Assembly: GCF_001469955.1 (NCBI RefSeq)
Contig: NZ_LOPU01000041.1
Coordinates: forward strand, 1-42,698
DNA: 42,698 bases
Direction of reading: 5' to 3'
Origin: Haloprofundus marisrubri
GTDB lineage: Archaea > Halobacteriota > Halobacteria > Halobacteriales > Haloferacaceae
Shown: piece by piece, positions 23,225 to 31,937 of the stretch
Layout: each line of letters starts with the position of its first letter
Numbering within the stretch: the stretch's first letter is position 1
Notes under the pieces: model-generated
Database searches by the model: none
Seen by the model: only the letters and a program-made list of their open reading frames with translations
Told to the model about the DNA's origin: nothing
Position numbers and translations under genes: made by a program

Positions 23225-24673
23225 ATGCCGCTAGAGTTGACGGGCGAACACACCACCGCCCGCGTGATGGTCGACGACGAGAGCTTGGTCGAAGACGGCT
23301 GTCTCCAGCAGATACAGACGCTGGTCGACCACCCCGCGTTCACCGAACCCGTGCGCGTTATGCCGGACACCCACTGGGGTGCCGGCGCACCTATCGGTTT
23401 CACGATGCCGCTGGCCGAACGCGTCGTCCCGAACATCGTCGGTGTCGACATCGGCTGCGGAATGTGCGCGACGAACCTCGGCGGCGACCTGCCGCTGTCG
23501 GACGCCGAACGCGAGCGACGCGTCCGCGACGCCGTTCCGATGGGCCAGAACGTCCACGACTACGACGACTCGGTGCATCTCGTCGACGAGTTCCCGTTCG
23601 AGCGAACCAACGAACGCTTCGAGCAGTTCGACGCCGCCTACCGCGAGCAGTTCGGCAACCCAATCGACCCGATCGAGTTCGAGTTCGACGGCTACGACGG
23701 TGAGTACTTCAAGTCGCTCTGTCGTCGGGTGCTCGCCGGCCGCGGGCCATCGATGGGCCACATCATCAAGAGCGCGGGGACACTCGGCGGCGGCAACCAC
23801 TTCGTCGAGTTCGCCCGCGCACGTGACTCCGAGGAGTTCTGGCTCGTCATCCACAGCGGGTCGCGGTATCTCGGCCTCGCCGTTGCGCAGTTCTGGCAGA
23901 ATCGTGCCTCCGAGTACCGCGCCGCCGACGAGATTCGAGCGTCGATACGAGACGGCGACGAGCGGTTCCTGAAGTTCGACCCCGAGACGGTTGGCGACGC
24001 CGACCTGTTCGAGTGGGTCACCGGCGGGAAAGGCGAGTCGTTCATCCGGAAGGACCGGGTCCGCGAGGCGTTCGACGGCAAAGATATCGAGGACGCTTTC
24101 GACCGACTCGCAGCCATCCGGCCGGACTCCGAGGAGAACTCGGGGTCCGACCTCGACTGGTTGGAAGGTCGTGAGGCACACGGCTACTTCGTCGACATGC
24201 TGTTCGCACAGCAGTACGCCCGCTGGAACCGCGACCTGATGAGCGACGCCATCTGCGAGACGCTCGGTGTCGACCCCACCGACCGGTTCCAGTCGACGCA
24301 CAACTTCATCGACTTCCGTGATTTGACCATCCGAAAGGGGGCGACGCCGGCCCGCGACGGCCAGCGACTGGTCGTCCCGTTCAACATGGCCGACGGGTCG
24401 ATTCTCGCCCGTGGCAAAGGTAACGAAGCGTACCACTCGACGGCCCCGCACGGTGCGGGCCGAGTGATGAGTCGGACTGCGGCGTTCGAGACGCTCTCGC
24501 TCGACGAGTTCGACGAAGCGATGGACGGCATCTACTCCGAATCCGTCGTCGAGTCGGTGCTGGACGAAGCGCCGATGGCGTACAAATCCGCCGACGCCAT
24601 TGCGAATGCCCTCGAACCGACCGCCGAAATCGTCGAGCGACTCGACGTGGTCCACAACCTCAAGGCCAAGTGA
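23225..24673 (+). CDS. rtcB: RtcB-family RNA ligase
   Basis: The 482-residue protein has every RtcB active-site motif: M-P-D-T-H, V-D75-I-G-C78-G-M, G-G-G-N-H192-F, I-H210-S-G-S-R, T-H-N-F-I and P-H409-G-A-G-R-V-M-S-R for metal binding and guanylation. RtcB joins 2',3'-cyclic-phosphate or 3'-phosphate RNA ends to 5'-OH ends using GTP and Mn2+. The first signature reads M-P-D-T-H-W-G-x-G-A-P-I-G, as in bacterial and RNA-repair paralogues, not the D-G-H-Q-G-Y-G of canonical archaeal tRNA-splicing RtcB. No archease gene is adjacent. It may act in RNA repair. Confidence 0.92.
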   Translation: MPLELTGEHTTARVMVDDESLVEDGCLQQIQTLVDHPAFTEPVRVMPDTHWGAGAPIGFTMPLAERVVPNIVGVDIGCGMCATNLGGDLPLSDAERERRVRDAVPMGQNVHDYDDSVHLVDEFPFERTNERFEQFDAAYREQFGNPIDPIEFEFDGYDGEYFKSLCRRVLAGRGPSMGHIIKSAGTLGGGNHFVEFARARDSEEFWLVIHSGSRYLGLAVAQFWQNRASEYRAADEIRASIRDGDERFLKFDPETVGDADLFEWVTGGKGESFIRKDRVREAFDGKDIEDAFDRLAAIRPDSEENSGSDLDWLEGREAHGYFVDMLFAQQYARWNRDLMSDAICETLGVDPTDRFQSTHNFIDFRDLTIRKGATPARDGQRLVVPFNMADGSILARGKGNEAYHSTAPHGAGRVMSRTAAFETLSLDEFDEAMDGIYSESVVESVLDEAPMAYKSADAIANALEPTAEIVERLDVVHNLKAK

Positions 24674-25262
24674 CTCGAATCACGGGCGGTCGTCCCAAAC
24701 GTCACAGTTGACCAACAAGCTTACAACGTCCACGTCCCGCGCTTCGAACGCGCCCGTCCCCGACCGGGGCGCGAACGGGTTGGCCATTGGTACATACCCA
24801 ACTCCCGTTTCTGTCGTCTCTCTCGCTTCATCGTTCCCCTCATCCTCTCTCCATCACCGTCTCGCCGGCACTCCGAGTGCGATCCATATCGATACGGTCG
24901 CAGCGCCATGTACTATGCTACCGTATAATTTCTCTATTGCAGTCCGAAACGCATCGGCTGACACGCGTGCGACTGGACCACCCCCACTACGTCTGTAGAG
25001 TGAGTGGCTGTCGGTGGGCACACCCACCTGCGGCCGCCGTTCGGACTCTAACACCGGAGTCGTCGATTTCTCGGCATCAGCCTACGGGTGCGTAGTCGCT
25101 TCCCGAAACAGTATCTCTCGGAACCGCGGCCGGTAGATTAACCGCGACCGATGTTTCTGCGCTTACAGGGCACGCTCGGCGAACGCGGAGTGTACTCACG
25201 TTCGAATCTCGAACATACTTCTGCAAATGATTATACGGGGTTAGTCCCTCTGATGAGACAGA
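24674..25262 (+). other. Gene-poor interval upstream of the CARDB operon
   Basis: No convincing gene is seen. The stretch includes an imperfect GC hairpin at about 24753-24779 (CCCGT and CCCC pairing with GGGG and ACGGG), an AT-rich patch at 24905-24945, and a promoter-like TTATACGGGG at its right end. The frames here lack the haloarchaeal third-position GC bias. It may be degraded DNA or carry regulatory RNA. Confidence 0.35.
25228..25237 (+). promoter_or_regulatory. TATA box before the small leader gene of the CARDB operon
   Basis: TGATTATACG is centred about 30 nt before ATG 25263, the normal distance for a leaderless transcript, and is the best TATA box between 24700 and 25440. Confidence 0.48.
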
Positions 25263-25442
25263 ATGGCACAACACGCCGTATCAACTCCCGCAGTGAGTCG
25301 GGGCCACTGCAGACACGAGGTTCCCGTCGTCGCCGGCGCCGGTGCTGGCTCCGAGACGAGTTCCTGCCCTCCACTCTTCTACGCAGACTCGGTTCTGTCC
25401 GTTTACTCGGTCGGCATGCCGACGATTCGGTCGAGAAGATGA
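25263..25442 (+). CDS. Possible 59-residue leader protein coupled to the CARDB gene
   Basis: The frame starts with ATG 30 nt after a TATA box and ends in a TGA that overlaps the CARDB start codon (ATGA at 25439-25442), the coupling used by real operon genes in this window. The peptide starts M-A-Q-H-A-V-S-T-P and has two Cys residues (R-G-H-C-R-H and S-S-C-P-P), with no signal peptide. Nothing similar is recognised, and an overlap can arise by chance, so this is a candidate only. It is shorter than most gene callers accept. Confidence 0.4.
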   Translation: MAQHAVSTPAVSRGHCRHEVPVVAGAGAGSETSSCPPLFYADSVLSVYSVGMPTIRSRR

Positions 25443-26893
25443 GACGGCGCAGCACCACTGCTCTCGTCGCAGTCGCGATGGTTCTCGTCGCTCTCACCTC
25501 TGTCGCGCCTGTGACTGCTGCGCAGACGCACATCCAGATACAGTCGGTCAACGTCTCCGAAGACAACCCGGCACCCGGCGAACGCGTCACGCTCACCACG
25601 ACTATCGCAAACTTCGAATCGAGCGCCGGACCGGTCGAGGTGACGGACGTTTACGTCCGGAGAGGTGCCCGTGAGTTCTCCCGAATTGGAAACCCCGGTT
25701 CGATTGCGGTCGGCGGGAGCCTCACTGTCCCGCTCAATCTGAAGTTCGACGAGACGGGATTCAAACGACTCACCGTCCACGCCACCGTCGAACAGTCCAA
25801 CGGTGAGTATCGCCAAATCAGCTACCCGCTGTATCTTGACGTTGAACAACCCGACGAGGCGCTGATATCGATGTCCAATCTGAACCTCGTCGCGGGACAG
25901 AAGACGCCCGTCAACGTAACTATCTCCAACGGCGACACGGAACCGCTCTCCAACGCGCAGTTGTACCTCGATGGCGCGGCGACCGTCGACAACCCCGAAC
26001 GTGTCTCCGCATCACTCGCACCGGGGACGCAGTCGACGTACACGTTCCAAGCGAGTTTCCCGGAAGCAGGACGACAGACGCTCAACGCGACGCTCTCGTA
26101 TCAGACTAGTTCGGGGAACACCCGAACAGTACAGCGAACCGTCGACGTGTCCGTCGACGAAGCGGTAAACGACGTCGAACTGGACGCCTCGAACCAGATT
26201 CGAAACGGGTCGTCGGTCATCCGTACGGAGATTCACCAGTTCGGTAACGTCGAACTGAAAGACGTAGAAATCCGGGCGCTGAGCGAGGGAAGGACCGTCG
26301 CACGAGTTCCCGTTGAGAACGTGTTCGGCGAATCGTCGAGAGTCGTCACACTCAGAGACGACGCGATTCCGGCGGGCAACGTCACCATCGTCGCCGCGTT
26401 CACCGCGCAGTCGGAGCGACAGACGGCCACGTCGAGTTTGCGATACGCAAAGTACGCCCCTGCTCCGACCTCGGCGATAACGCTCACGGGTATCGAAATC
26501 ACCCGTCAAGGCGACACCCTCACACTCGACGGGGATGCGGCGAACGTCGGCACCTCGCAGGTAAACTCCGTCGTCGTCAGCGTCGTCGAGACGAATACGG
26601 TGAAACCGGTCGACCCGCAGCGGGAGTTCTTCATCGAGCGTATCAACCCGAGCGAGTTCGAGCGCTTCGAGGCTACCGCCAACGCGTCGGCGGGTGTCGA
26701 AGAACTGCCGGTTCGAGTCCAGTACACCGTCGCCGGTCAGCGAATCTCCACTATCGTCCCCGTCGACGTCGGCAACGCGGACGTGCAGGCGAACGCAAGT
26801 CGAGACGACGGGTCGTCGTTTCTCGGCGTCGGCGTCTTCTTGCTCGTCGTCGCAGTGGCCGTCGGTGGCGTGTATCGGTGGTGGAACCGATGA
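25439..26893 (+). CDS. Exported, membrane-anchored CARDB-domain protein
   Basis: The 484-residue protein has a Sec signal peptide (R-R-R-S then a hydrophobic stretch ending V-T-A-A-Q). Several Ig-like repeats of the CARDB type follow, with N-P-A-P-G-E-R-V-T-L-T-T-T-I-A-N, V-N-V-T-I-S-N-G and related motifs, then a C-terminal helix (about 460-480) ending in R-W-W-N-R. It would display an extracellular adhesive or scaffold stalk. Directly downstream are an ABC ATPase and two ABC-2 permeases, an order common in haloarchaea, so it may act with that exporter outside the cell. The upstream in-frame extension to 25151 is basic junk and was rejected. Confidence 0.83.
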   Translation: MRRRSTTALVAVAMVLVALTSVAPVTAAQTHIQIQSVNVSEDNPAPGERVTLTTTIANFESSAGPVEVTDVYVRRGAREFSRIGNPGSIAVGGSLTVPLNLKFDETGFKRLTVHATVEQSNGEYRQISYPLYLDVEQPDEALISMSNLNLVAGQKTPVNVTISNGDTEPLSNAQLYLDGAATVDNPERVSASLAPGTQSTYTFQASFPEAGRQTLNATLSYQTSSGNTRTVQRTVDVSVDEAVNDVELDASNQIRNGSSVIRTEIHQFGNVELKDVEIRALSEGRTVARVPVENVFGESSRVVTLRDDAIPAGNVTIVAAFTAQSERQTATSSLRYAKYAPAPTSAITLTGIEITRQGDTLTLDGDAANVGTSQVNSVVVSVVETNTVKPVDPQREFFIERINPSEFERFEATANASAGVEELPVRVQYTVAGQRISTIVPVDVGNADVQANASRDDGSSFLGVGVFLLVVAVAVGGVYRWWNR

Positions 26894-27022
26894 AGACGAA
26901 AACTCCCTCGCGTCGGGCGTCACAAGCGAGCGCCATCTCGCGTCGGTCGATACGGACGAGACCCGTCTCGCATCGAAATCACAGACACGCGGCCGCGGGG
27001 TCGTCGCGGTAATCGTTTATCC

Positions 27023-27937
27023 ATGGTTCTAGCGATACGCATCTCCGACGTCACGAAACGGTACGGTTCGTTCACGGCGGTCGACCGGGTGGATTTGGCC
27101 GTCGAACAGGGCGAAGTGTTCGGCTTTCTCGGTCACAACGGGGCCGGGAAATCGACGATGATTAACATGCTGTTGGATTTCATCCGCCCGACGTCAGGCA
27201 GCATCGAAGTGTTCGGCGCCGACTGCCGCACCGACGGCGTGAGCGCACGCGAGCGGATGGGTGTCCTCCCCGAAGGATACGGCGTGTACGCGGGTCTGAC
27301 GGGGCGTCAGCACGTCCAGTTTGCGATGGACTCGAAAGGCGTCGAGGGCGACCCGCTCGACGTGTTGGACCGAGTCGGTATCACCGACGCTGCCGACCGT
27401 GATGCGGACGGATACTCGAAGGGGATGGCCCAGCGCATGGTGTTTGCGATGGCGCTGGTCGGCGAACCGGAGTTGTTGGTCCTCGACGAACCGACGTCGG
27501 GGCTGGACCCTGCGGGCGCGAAAGCGATGCGCGAGACCATTCTGGAGGAGAACGAACGGGGAGCGACGGTGTTCTTCTCCAGTCACATTCTCGAACAGAT
27601 CGAAGCGGTCGCCGACCGTGTGGGCATCATGCATCACGGACAACTCGCAGCGGTCGACACAATCGATGGTCTACGAGAGAAAGCGGGTGGAGAGACGAAA
27701 CTCATCGTCAGCGTCAGCGACCCCGACGAATCGCTTCCGGAGACGGTCGAAGGAATCGACGGTGTCGAGAGCGCGCGCATCAACGACGAACAGCAGGTCG
27801 AGGTCACCTGTGCGAAACACGTCAAGATGGACGTGCTGCTCGCGTTGAACGGACAGAACTCCGAGGTACTCGACGTAACGACCGAGGAACCGTCGCTCGA
27901 AGACCTGTTCGTCGAGTACACCAGAGGCAGCGAATGA
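27023..27937 (+). CDS. ABC exporter ATP-binding protein
   Basis: The 304-residue ATPase has Walker A G-H-N-G-A-G-K-S-T (about residues 37-45), a degenerate signature Y-S-K-G-M-A-Q-R-M, Walker B L-L-V-L-D-E-P-T-S-G-L-D-P and the switch H (S-S-H-I-L-E-Q). The last 80 residues form the accessory domain found in ABC-2 drug/polysaccharide/NosF-type exporters. The stop overlaps the permease start (ATGA at 27934-27937). It energises the two permeases encoded next. The substrate is unknown. Confidence 0.93.
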   Translation: MVLAIRISDVTKRYGSFTAVDRVDLAVEQGEVFGFLGHNGAGKSTMINMLLDFIRPTSGSIEVFGADCRTDGVSARERMGVLPEGYGVYAGLTGRQHVQFAMDSKGVEGDPLDVLDRVGITDAADRDADGYSKGMAQRMVFAMALVGEPELLVLDEPTSGLDPAGAKAMRETILEENERGATVFFSSHILEQIEAVADRVGIMHHGQLAAVDTIDGLREKAGGETKLIVSVSDPDESLPETVEGIDGVESARINDEQQVEVTCAKHVKMDVLLALNGQNSEVLDVTTEEPSLEDLFVEYTRGSE

Positions 27938-28761
27938 GCCACTGGCTGACGATTGCGCGAAAGGAAGTCCGCGGCCTCCTCGGGAACCGGTCGGCGAAAG
28001 CCGGCGTCGCGCTGGTCGCGCTGGTTTTCGTGTTCGGCGGCTACATCGTCCCGACGAGCGTCTCGAACCCGACGATGGTCGACTACGACGGCTTCCTCCG
28101 GGGAATCGTGTTGTTCCTCGTTCCGCTTTTCGGACTTCTCCTCGGCTATCGGGCCGTCGTCGCCGAACGGGCGGCCGGGCGCTTGGTGCTCCTGCTCTCG
28201 TTTCCGCACTCACGAGCGGACGTCGTTCTCGGAAAGGTCGCCGGGCGTGGATTCGTCCTCCTCGGAACGCTCACCGTCGGCGTCCTCGCCGGTGCCGCGC
28301 TGGTCGAGTATCCGTTCGGAACCGTAGCTCTCGACGCCGTGGCGATATATCTGGGTGCGACGGCGCTTTTGGGGGCCGCGTTTCTCGCCATCGGAATCGG
28401 CCTCTCGACGTTGACGACGTCGTTGCGTCGAGCGACGGTGCTCACGTTCGCCGTGTTCTTTCTGTTCGTGGTCGCGTGGCCGCAACTCGACGGTTACCTC
28501 TACATGGGACTGGAGTACCTGAATCTCGCAGACGAGACGTTACCCGACTGGGCACGGTTCGTCCACGGCGCGGAGCCGAGTCTGCTGTACCAGCGAGTGC
28601 TCGACTCGTACGTCTCGACCAACAAGATACGAAGCGGCGCGTATCTCGGCACTGCCGGACCGTGGTTTCTGCAAGGGGGTCCGGCCGTCGTCCTCCTCGG
28701 CGCGTGGGTCGTTGTTCCAACGCTCGCCGGCTATCTCCGGTTTCGGGGGACCGACCTATGA
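27934..28761 (+). CDS. ABC-2 type permease, first subunit
   Basis: The 275-residue protein has six helices in the ABC-2/NosY arrangement, with the conserved Y-R-A-V-V-A-E-R-A-A-G-R (coupling region) and S-F-P-H-S-R-A-D-V-V-L-G-K. The N-terminal amphipathic I-A-R-K-E-V-R-G-L-L is typical. It forms the membrane channel together with the second permease. The start and stop overlap the neighbouring genes, so the operon is tightly coupled. Confidence 0.9.
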   Translation: MSHWLTIARKEVRGLLGNRSAKAGVALVALVFVFGGYIVPTSVSNPTMVDYDGFLRGIVLFLVPLFGLLLGYRAVVAERAAGRLVLLLSFPHSRADVVLGKVAGRGFVLLGTLTVGVLAGAALVEYPFGTVALDAVAIYLGATALLGAAFLAIGIGLSTLTTSLRRATVLTFAVFFLFVVAWPQLDGYLYMGLEYLNLADETLPDWARFVHGAEPSLLYQRVLDSYVSTNKIRSGAYLGTAGPWFLQGGPAVVLLGAWVVVPTLAGYLRFRGTDL

Positions 28762-29576
28762 GTTGGCAGGCCATCGCTCGAAACGACCTCCGTGGGGCGA
28801 GCCGCGAACGCGGCAGTTGGGCGCTATTCGTCGGCTTTCTTCTGGGTTTCGGTGGACTCGCAGCGCTGCTCGTACAACTCGGCGACCCGGAGTTCGAGGT
28901 GTATCTCGATATCCTCGCTCCGGGCGTCGGCTTGCTCGTTCCGCTCGCAGGAATCGTACTGGGCTACGAAACCGTCGTCGGAGAGCGTGAATCCGGGACC
29001 GTCGTTCTCTCGCTGTCGATGCCGCACTCGCGGGCGAGCATGGTACTCGGAAAACTCGTCGGGAGAACGACGCTGCTCGTCTCGGTCGTCGCCGGCGCCG
29101 CGTTCGTCACCGGTGTGGGGATGGCCGTCGCGTTCCCGGCGTTCGAACTCCCTCGCTACGTCGGCTTCATGCTGCTTTCGTCGCTGTACGGGACTGTGTT
29201 CCTGTGGCTCTCTACGGCGCTCTCGATGGCGTTGTCGACGGGACGCCGCGTCATCGTCGCTGCGTTCGGCGCGTACATCGGGCTGACGCTGTTCTGGAAT
29301 CTCCTGATAGATATCGTCGAAACGGTTCTCTTCCGATTCCGTCCCGGACCCTCAGGCGAACCGGAGGCGTGGGCGACGTTTGCCACCTTTGTCGGGCCGC
29401 GTACCTCGTTCAACTACTTACTCGGCAGTGACCTCGATGCGGGTGCCATTCCTCCCGTCGCTGTCGACGCGTCGGCCGAGTTCGTCTCGTCCGCCGTTGC
29501 GATACTCGCCCTCACTGCGTGGGCGATCCTTCCGGTGGTCGCCGGCTACCGGGAGTTTAGAAACGACGACCTGTAG
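28758..29576 (+). CDS. ABC-2 type permease, second subunit
   Basis: The 272-residue protein is paralogous to the upstream permease: I-A-R-N-D-L-R-G, Y-E-T-V-V-G-E-R-E-S-G-T and S-M-P-H-S-R-A-S-M-V-L-G-K fall at the same places. Six helices are predicted. ATG 28758 overlaps the stop of the first permease. The two probably form a heterodimer with a dimer of the ATPase. The gene ends five bases before the target duplication of the compound transposon, so its downstream region has been altered by that insertion. Confidence 0.9.
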   Translation: MSWQAIARNDLRGASRERGSWALFVGFLLGFGGLAALLVQLGDPEFEVYLDILAPGVGLLVPLAGIVLGYETVVGERESGTVVLSLSMPHSRASMVLGKLVGRTTLLVSVVAGAAFVTGVGMAVAFPAFELPRYVGFMLLSSLYGTVFLWLSTALSMALSTGRRVIVAAFGAYIGLTLFWNLLIDIVETVLFRFRPGPSGEPEAWATFATFVGPRTSFNYLLGSDLDAGAIPPVAVDASAEFVSSAVAILALTAWAILPVVAGYREFRNDDL

Positions 29577-29581
29577 TGACT

Positions 29582-29589
29582 CTGTAGTT
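29582..29589 (+). repeat. Left copy of the 8-bp target-site duplication
   Basis: CTGTAGTT lies immediately outside the left terminal repeat of the first element and is identical to 31938-31945. Confidence 0.8.
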
Positions 29590-30333
29590 GGCACTGTCTA
29601 GTTAGCGACCTCCTCAGCTGGCGTTCGATCATCTAGCGATTGATGCGGTCGCTGAAAGTTATAATAATGTGCGGACTGCGAACACCAGTGACGAACGCTC
29701 CACCGACTGCCCACCCACGAATTATGGAAGCGGTCGATCCGCACTTTGAGTGTCTGAAATCACTTTTCAATCAGGTTTCGGTCCGTATAATCACGCCGCC
29801 CGCTCAATCCTAATCGAGCAGGGGCAGTCTGGTATCCAAAGCCATCGACGAGAAACACGGCCTCGGAGAGGTCGTGTTTCTCGGAGAGTCCATGTAGAAA
29901 CGCAGCAGCTGGATCGGTACCATGTCGTCCGAACAGATCGACACCCAAAATCAACTTGGTGTCGAGGTCTATTGCAGCATACAACCAATACCATTCGTCA
30001 TCGATTTTGACACCGGTCTCGTCTACCGCGACCCGCTTCGGCTGCGCCTCAGGCGGGTCGGGAACACTGTCAGATACTCGATGTACCCACTGAAAGATCG
30101 ACTGATGAGAGCGTTGTACGCCGAATAATCGCAGAATTGTTTGTGTGTCTCTAAGCGAACAATCGGTCGCGTGGAGCCGGACAGACAACGCCCTGATGCG
30201 CGTCGCCGTCCGCTCTCGCTCCCAACATTCAAATTTGCTGTGTCTAACGACTCTCTGAGCAGTTCTGGGGATAGCATCAACAACTCAAACCACGAACTGC
30301 TCGCTTCTCAAATTGGCTTAACTAGACAGTGCC
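29590..30333 (-). mobile_element. IS6-family insertion sequence, copy 1 (744 bp)
   Basis: Perfect 15-bp terminal inverted repeats bound it: GGCACTGTCTAGTTA at 29590-29604 and its complement at 30319-30333. The GGCACTGT start is that of the IS6/IS26 family. The transposase gene on the minus strand is disrupted. Its inner flank does not repeat the outer one. Confidence 0.85.
29598..30277 (-). pseudogene. IS6-family transposase, frameshifted and with an internal stop
   Basis: The reconstructed frame reads L-D-T-A, then F-E-C-W-E-R-E-R-T-A-T, V-R-L-H-A-T, V-A-V-D-E-T and V-F-L-V-D-G-F-G-Y, and ends R-P-H-Q-S-L-D-D-R-T-P-A-E-E-V-A-N, which is the haloarchaeal IS6 transposase. One base is missing near 30236, shifting the N-terminal 13 or so codons. 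TGA (29760-29762) replaces the Trp codon normally found in N-L-I-E-K-W-F. Both defects make it inactive unless decoded unusually. The full length would be normal for the family, about 226 codons. Confidence 0.85.
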
Positions 30334-30346
30334 CCTCGTGTGAGAT

Positions 30347-31165
30347 CTACACAACATCGGTTTCGGGGGCTACCTCCACAACTCCCTCCATATTGAGGCT
30401 GTGGAGAATGCAGTAGTATTCGTATCTACCAGGGACATCGAAGGTGTGGGTGTACGGATCGTGAGCCAATACGTCTCCACTTCGGACGTAGCCCCAGTCC
30501 TGTATCGCCTCTTCTTCTGTGTCGAACTCACCACTAGCAAAGTACGTTGCGTCGTCCGGGACACTTGAAGCGGTGACAGAGTGTGCGATGTTGGTGCCGT
30601 TCACCCAGCCAACACTCTCCCCCGGTTGGATTGTGAGCGATTCGGGCGTGAACGACATCGGCCCCATATATACGACGTGGTCGGTGTCTGGTTCTACAAT
30701 CTCTGGCGTCGGTGGAATGTCTCCATTGGGTTCCTTGACCACGACGGTACCTGCCATCGTGGAGAAGTCCTCGTGTGGAATACAGAAGTAGTCGTAATAT
30801 CCTGGTGTCTCAAACGTGTGTTGGAACGTCTCGTTCTCTTTGATCAGTTTCTGATAATCGTAGCCGTCTATTCGCGCACGATATTCCGAGTCGAATCCTC
30901 CGCTACTGAAATATTCAGCACCATCGGGTATCCGCTCTTCATAGGCAGTTACCGAATGACGGTTGTACCCGTCGTTGATCCACGTCAGAGTCTCCCCAGC
31001 CTCAATGACGATTCTGTCTGGGGTGAAAGAACCGCCGTACATTCCTACCGACGGACCAGATAAACCGGCAATTCTGGACGATAGACCGAGACAGCCTGTC
31101 GATACGGCGATCCCTCCGACGCCCAATGCTCGAAGTGCAGAACGTCGCGAACAGGACTGTTTCAC
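30347..31165 (-). CDS. Two-domain cupredoxin (halocyanin-like) Tat lipoprotein, transposon cargo
   Basis: The 272-residue protein (GTG start) has a Tat lipoprotein signal (S-R-R-S-A-L-R, then S-T-G-C25) and two plastocyanin-like domains. Domain 1 has N-R-H-S-V and Y-F-C-I-P-H-E-D-F-S-T-M. Domain 2 has I-A-H-S-V and Y-Y-C-I-L-H-S-L-N-M. Each set supplies the His, Cys, His and Met of a type 1 copper site. Tandem blue-copper domains could pass electrons along the outer membrane face. TGAATATAC on the minus strand (31181-31189) is a likely promoter inside the cargo. The sequence is visibly less GC-rich than its surroundings, in line with transfer. It is the only gene between the two insertion elements. 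Confidence 0.9.
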   Translation of the reverse strand: MKQSCSRRSALRALGVGGIAVSTGCLGLSSRIAGLSGPSVGMYGGSFTPDRIVIEAGETLTWINDGYNRHSVTAYEERIPDGAEYFSSGGFDSEYRARIDGYDYQKLIKENETFQHTFETPGYYDYFCIPHEDFSTMAGTVVVKEPNGDIPPTPEIVEPDTDHVVYMGPMSFTPESLTIQPGESVGWVNGTNIAHSVTASSVPDDATYFASGEFDTEEEAIQDWGYVRSGDVLAHDPYTHTFDVPGRYEYYCILHSLNMEGVVEVAPETDVV

Positions 31166-31204
31166 GAACGAGAATACTCAGTATATTCACATAATCGTTT
31201 GGGC

Positions 31205-31937
31205 GGCACTGTCTAGTTAACCTCCTGAGTTGGCGTTCGACCACCGAGCGATTGATGCGGTCGCTGAAAATTCTAGTAATGAACGAATACTGCAAGCCAC
31301 TGGCGGACGCTCAGCCGACTGCCCACCCATGAGTTGTGGAAACGGTTGACCCTCATTTTGAACGTGTGAAACTACTTTTCGATCAGGTTTCGCTCTGTGT
31401 AGTCGACCCGACCGTTCAATCCTAATCGAGAGACGGCAGTCCGATAACCGAAGGAATCGGCAAGAAATACCGCGTCTGAACAGTCGTGTTTCTCGCAAAC
31501 GCCGTGGAGAAACGCAGCTGCCGGACCAGTCCCATGATTCTTGAACAGTGCGAGGTCAAGAATTATTTTTGTGTCGAGGTCTATTGCGGTGTATAACCAA
31601 GACCACTCACCGTTGATCTTGACAGCGGTCTCGTCAACCGCGACCCGCCTCCGCGTCGCCTTCGGCGGGTCTGAGACGCTGTCAGCCAGCCGATGTAACC
31701 CACTGAAAGATTGCCTGAAACGAGCGTTCTACGCCGAGAAGCCGAAGAATCGCTTCTGTCTCTCTAAGCGACAAACCGGCAGCATGGAGTCGGACGGCGA
31801 CGCCCGTCAGGGCGGTCGCCGTCCGCTCCCGCTGCCAACATTCAAGCGTAGCGGTGTCTAAACTCTGCTTGAGCAGGTTTGAGAGTAGCATGGATCACTA
31901 ACTCTTCGACCTGCTCGTTCCTTATCTAGACAGTGCC
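31205..31937 (-). mobile_element. IS6-family insertion sequence, copy 2 (733 bp)
   Basis: It is bounded by GGCACTGTCTAGTTA (31205-31219) and TATCTAGACAGTGCC (31923-31937), one mismatch from a perfect inverted repeat. It has the same orientation as copy 1 and is clearly homologous but not identical, so the two copies have diverged or came from sister elements. Confidence 0.83.
31213..31891 (-). pseudogene. IS6-family transposase, frameshift and two internal stops
   Basis: The frame runs L-D-T-A-T-L-E-C-W-Q-R-E-R-T through F-Q-W-V. An extra base near 31696 then shifts it out. After correction it continues L-A-D-S-V-S-D-P-P, V-A-V-D-E-T-A-V-K and N-L-I-E-K. A TAG (31372-31374) stands at the same Trp codon that is TGA in copy 1. 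A further TAG (31273-31275) replaces Tyr in H-Y-Y-N. The element cannot make a full transposase. Confidence 0.85.

Noticed and set aside
24753-24779. GC-rich hairpin as a tRNA or stable RNA
   Set aside because: No T-loop, anticodon arm or other cloverleaf arms can be built, and no T-tract follows for a terminator.
24854-25054. Minus-strand frame of 66 residues in the interval after rtcB
   Set aside because: No recognisable domain, weak third-position GC bias and no promoter.
25151-25438. In-frame extension of the CARDB gene to 25151
   Set aside because: The extension is Arg-rich low-complexity sequence before a perfect signal peptide, and a TATA box lies inside it.
29598-30277. Programmed frameshifting as the normal mode of the IS6 transposase
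   Set aside because: The two copies are shifted at different places and in opposite senses, which fits decay rather than a programmed site.
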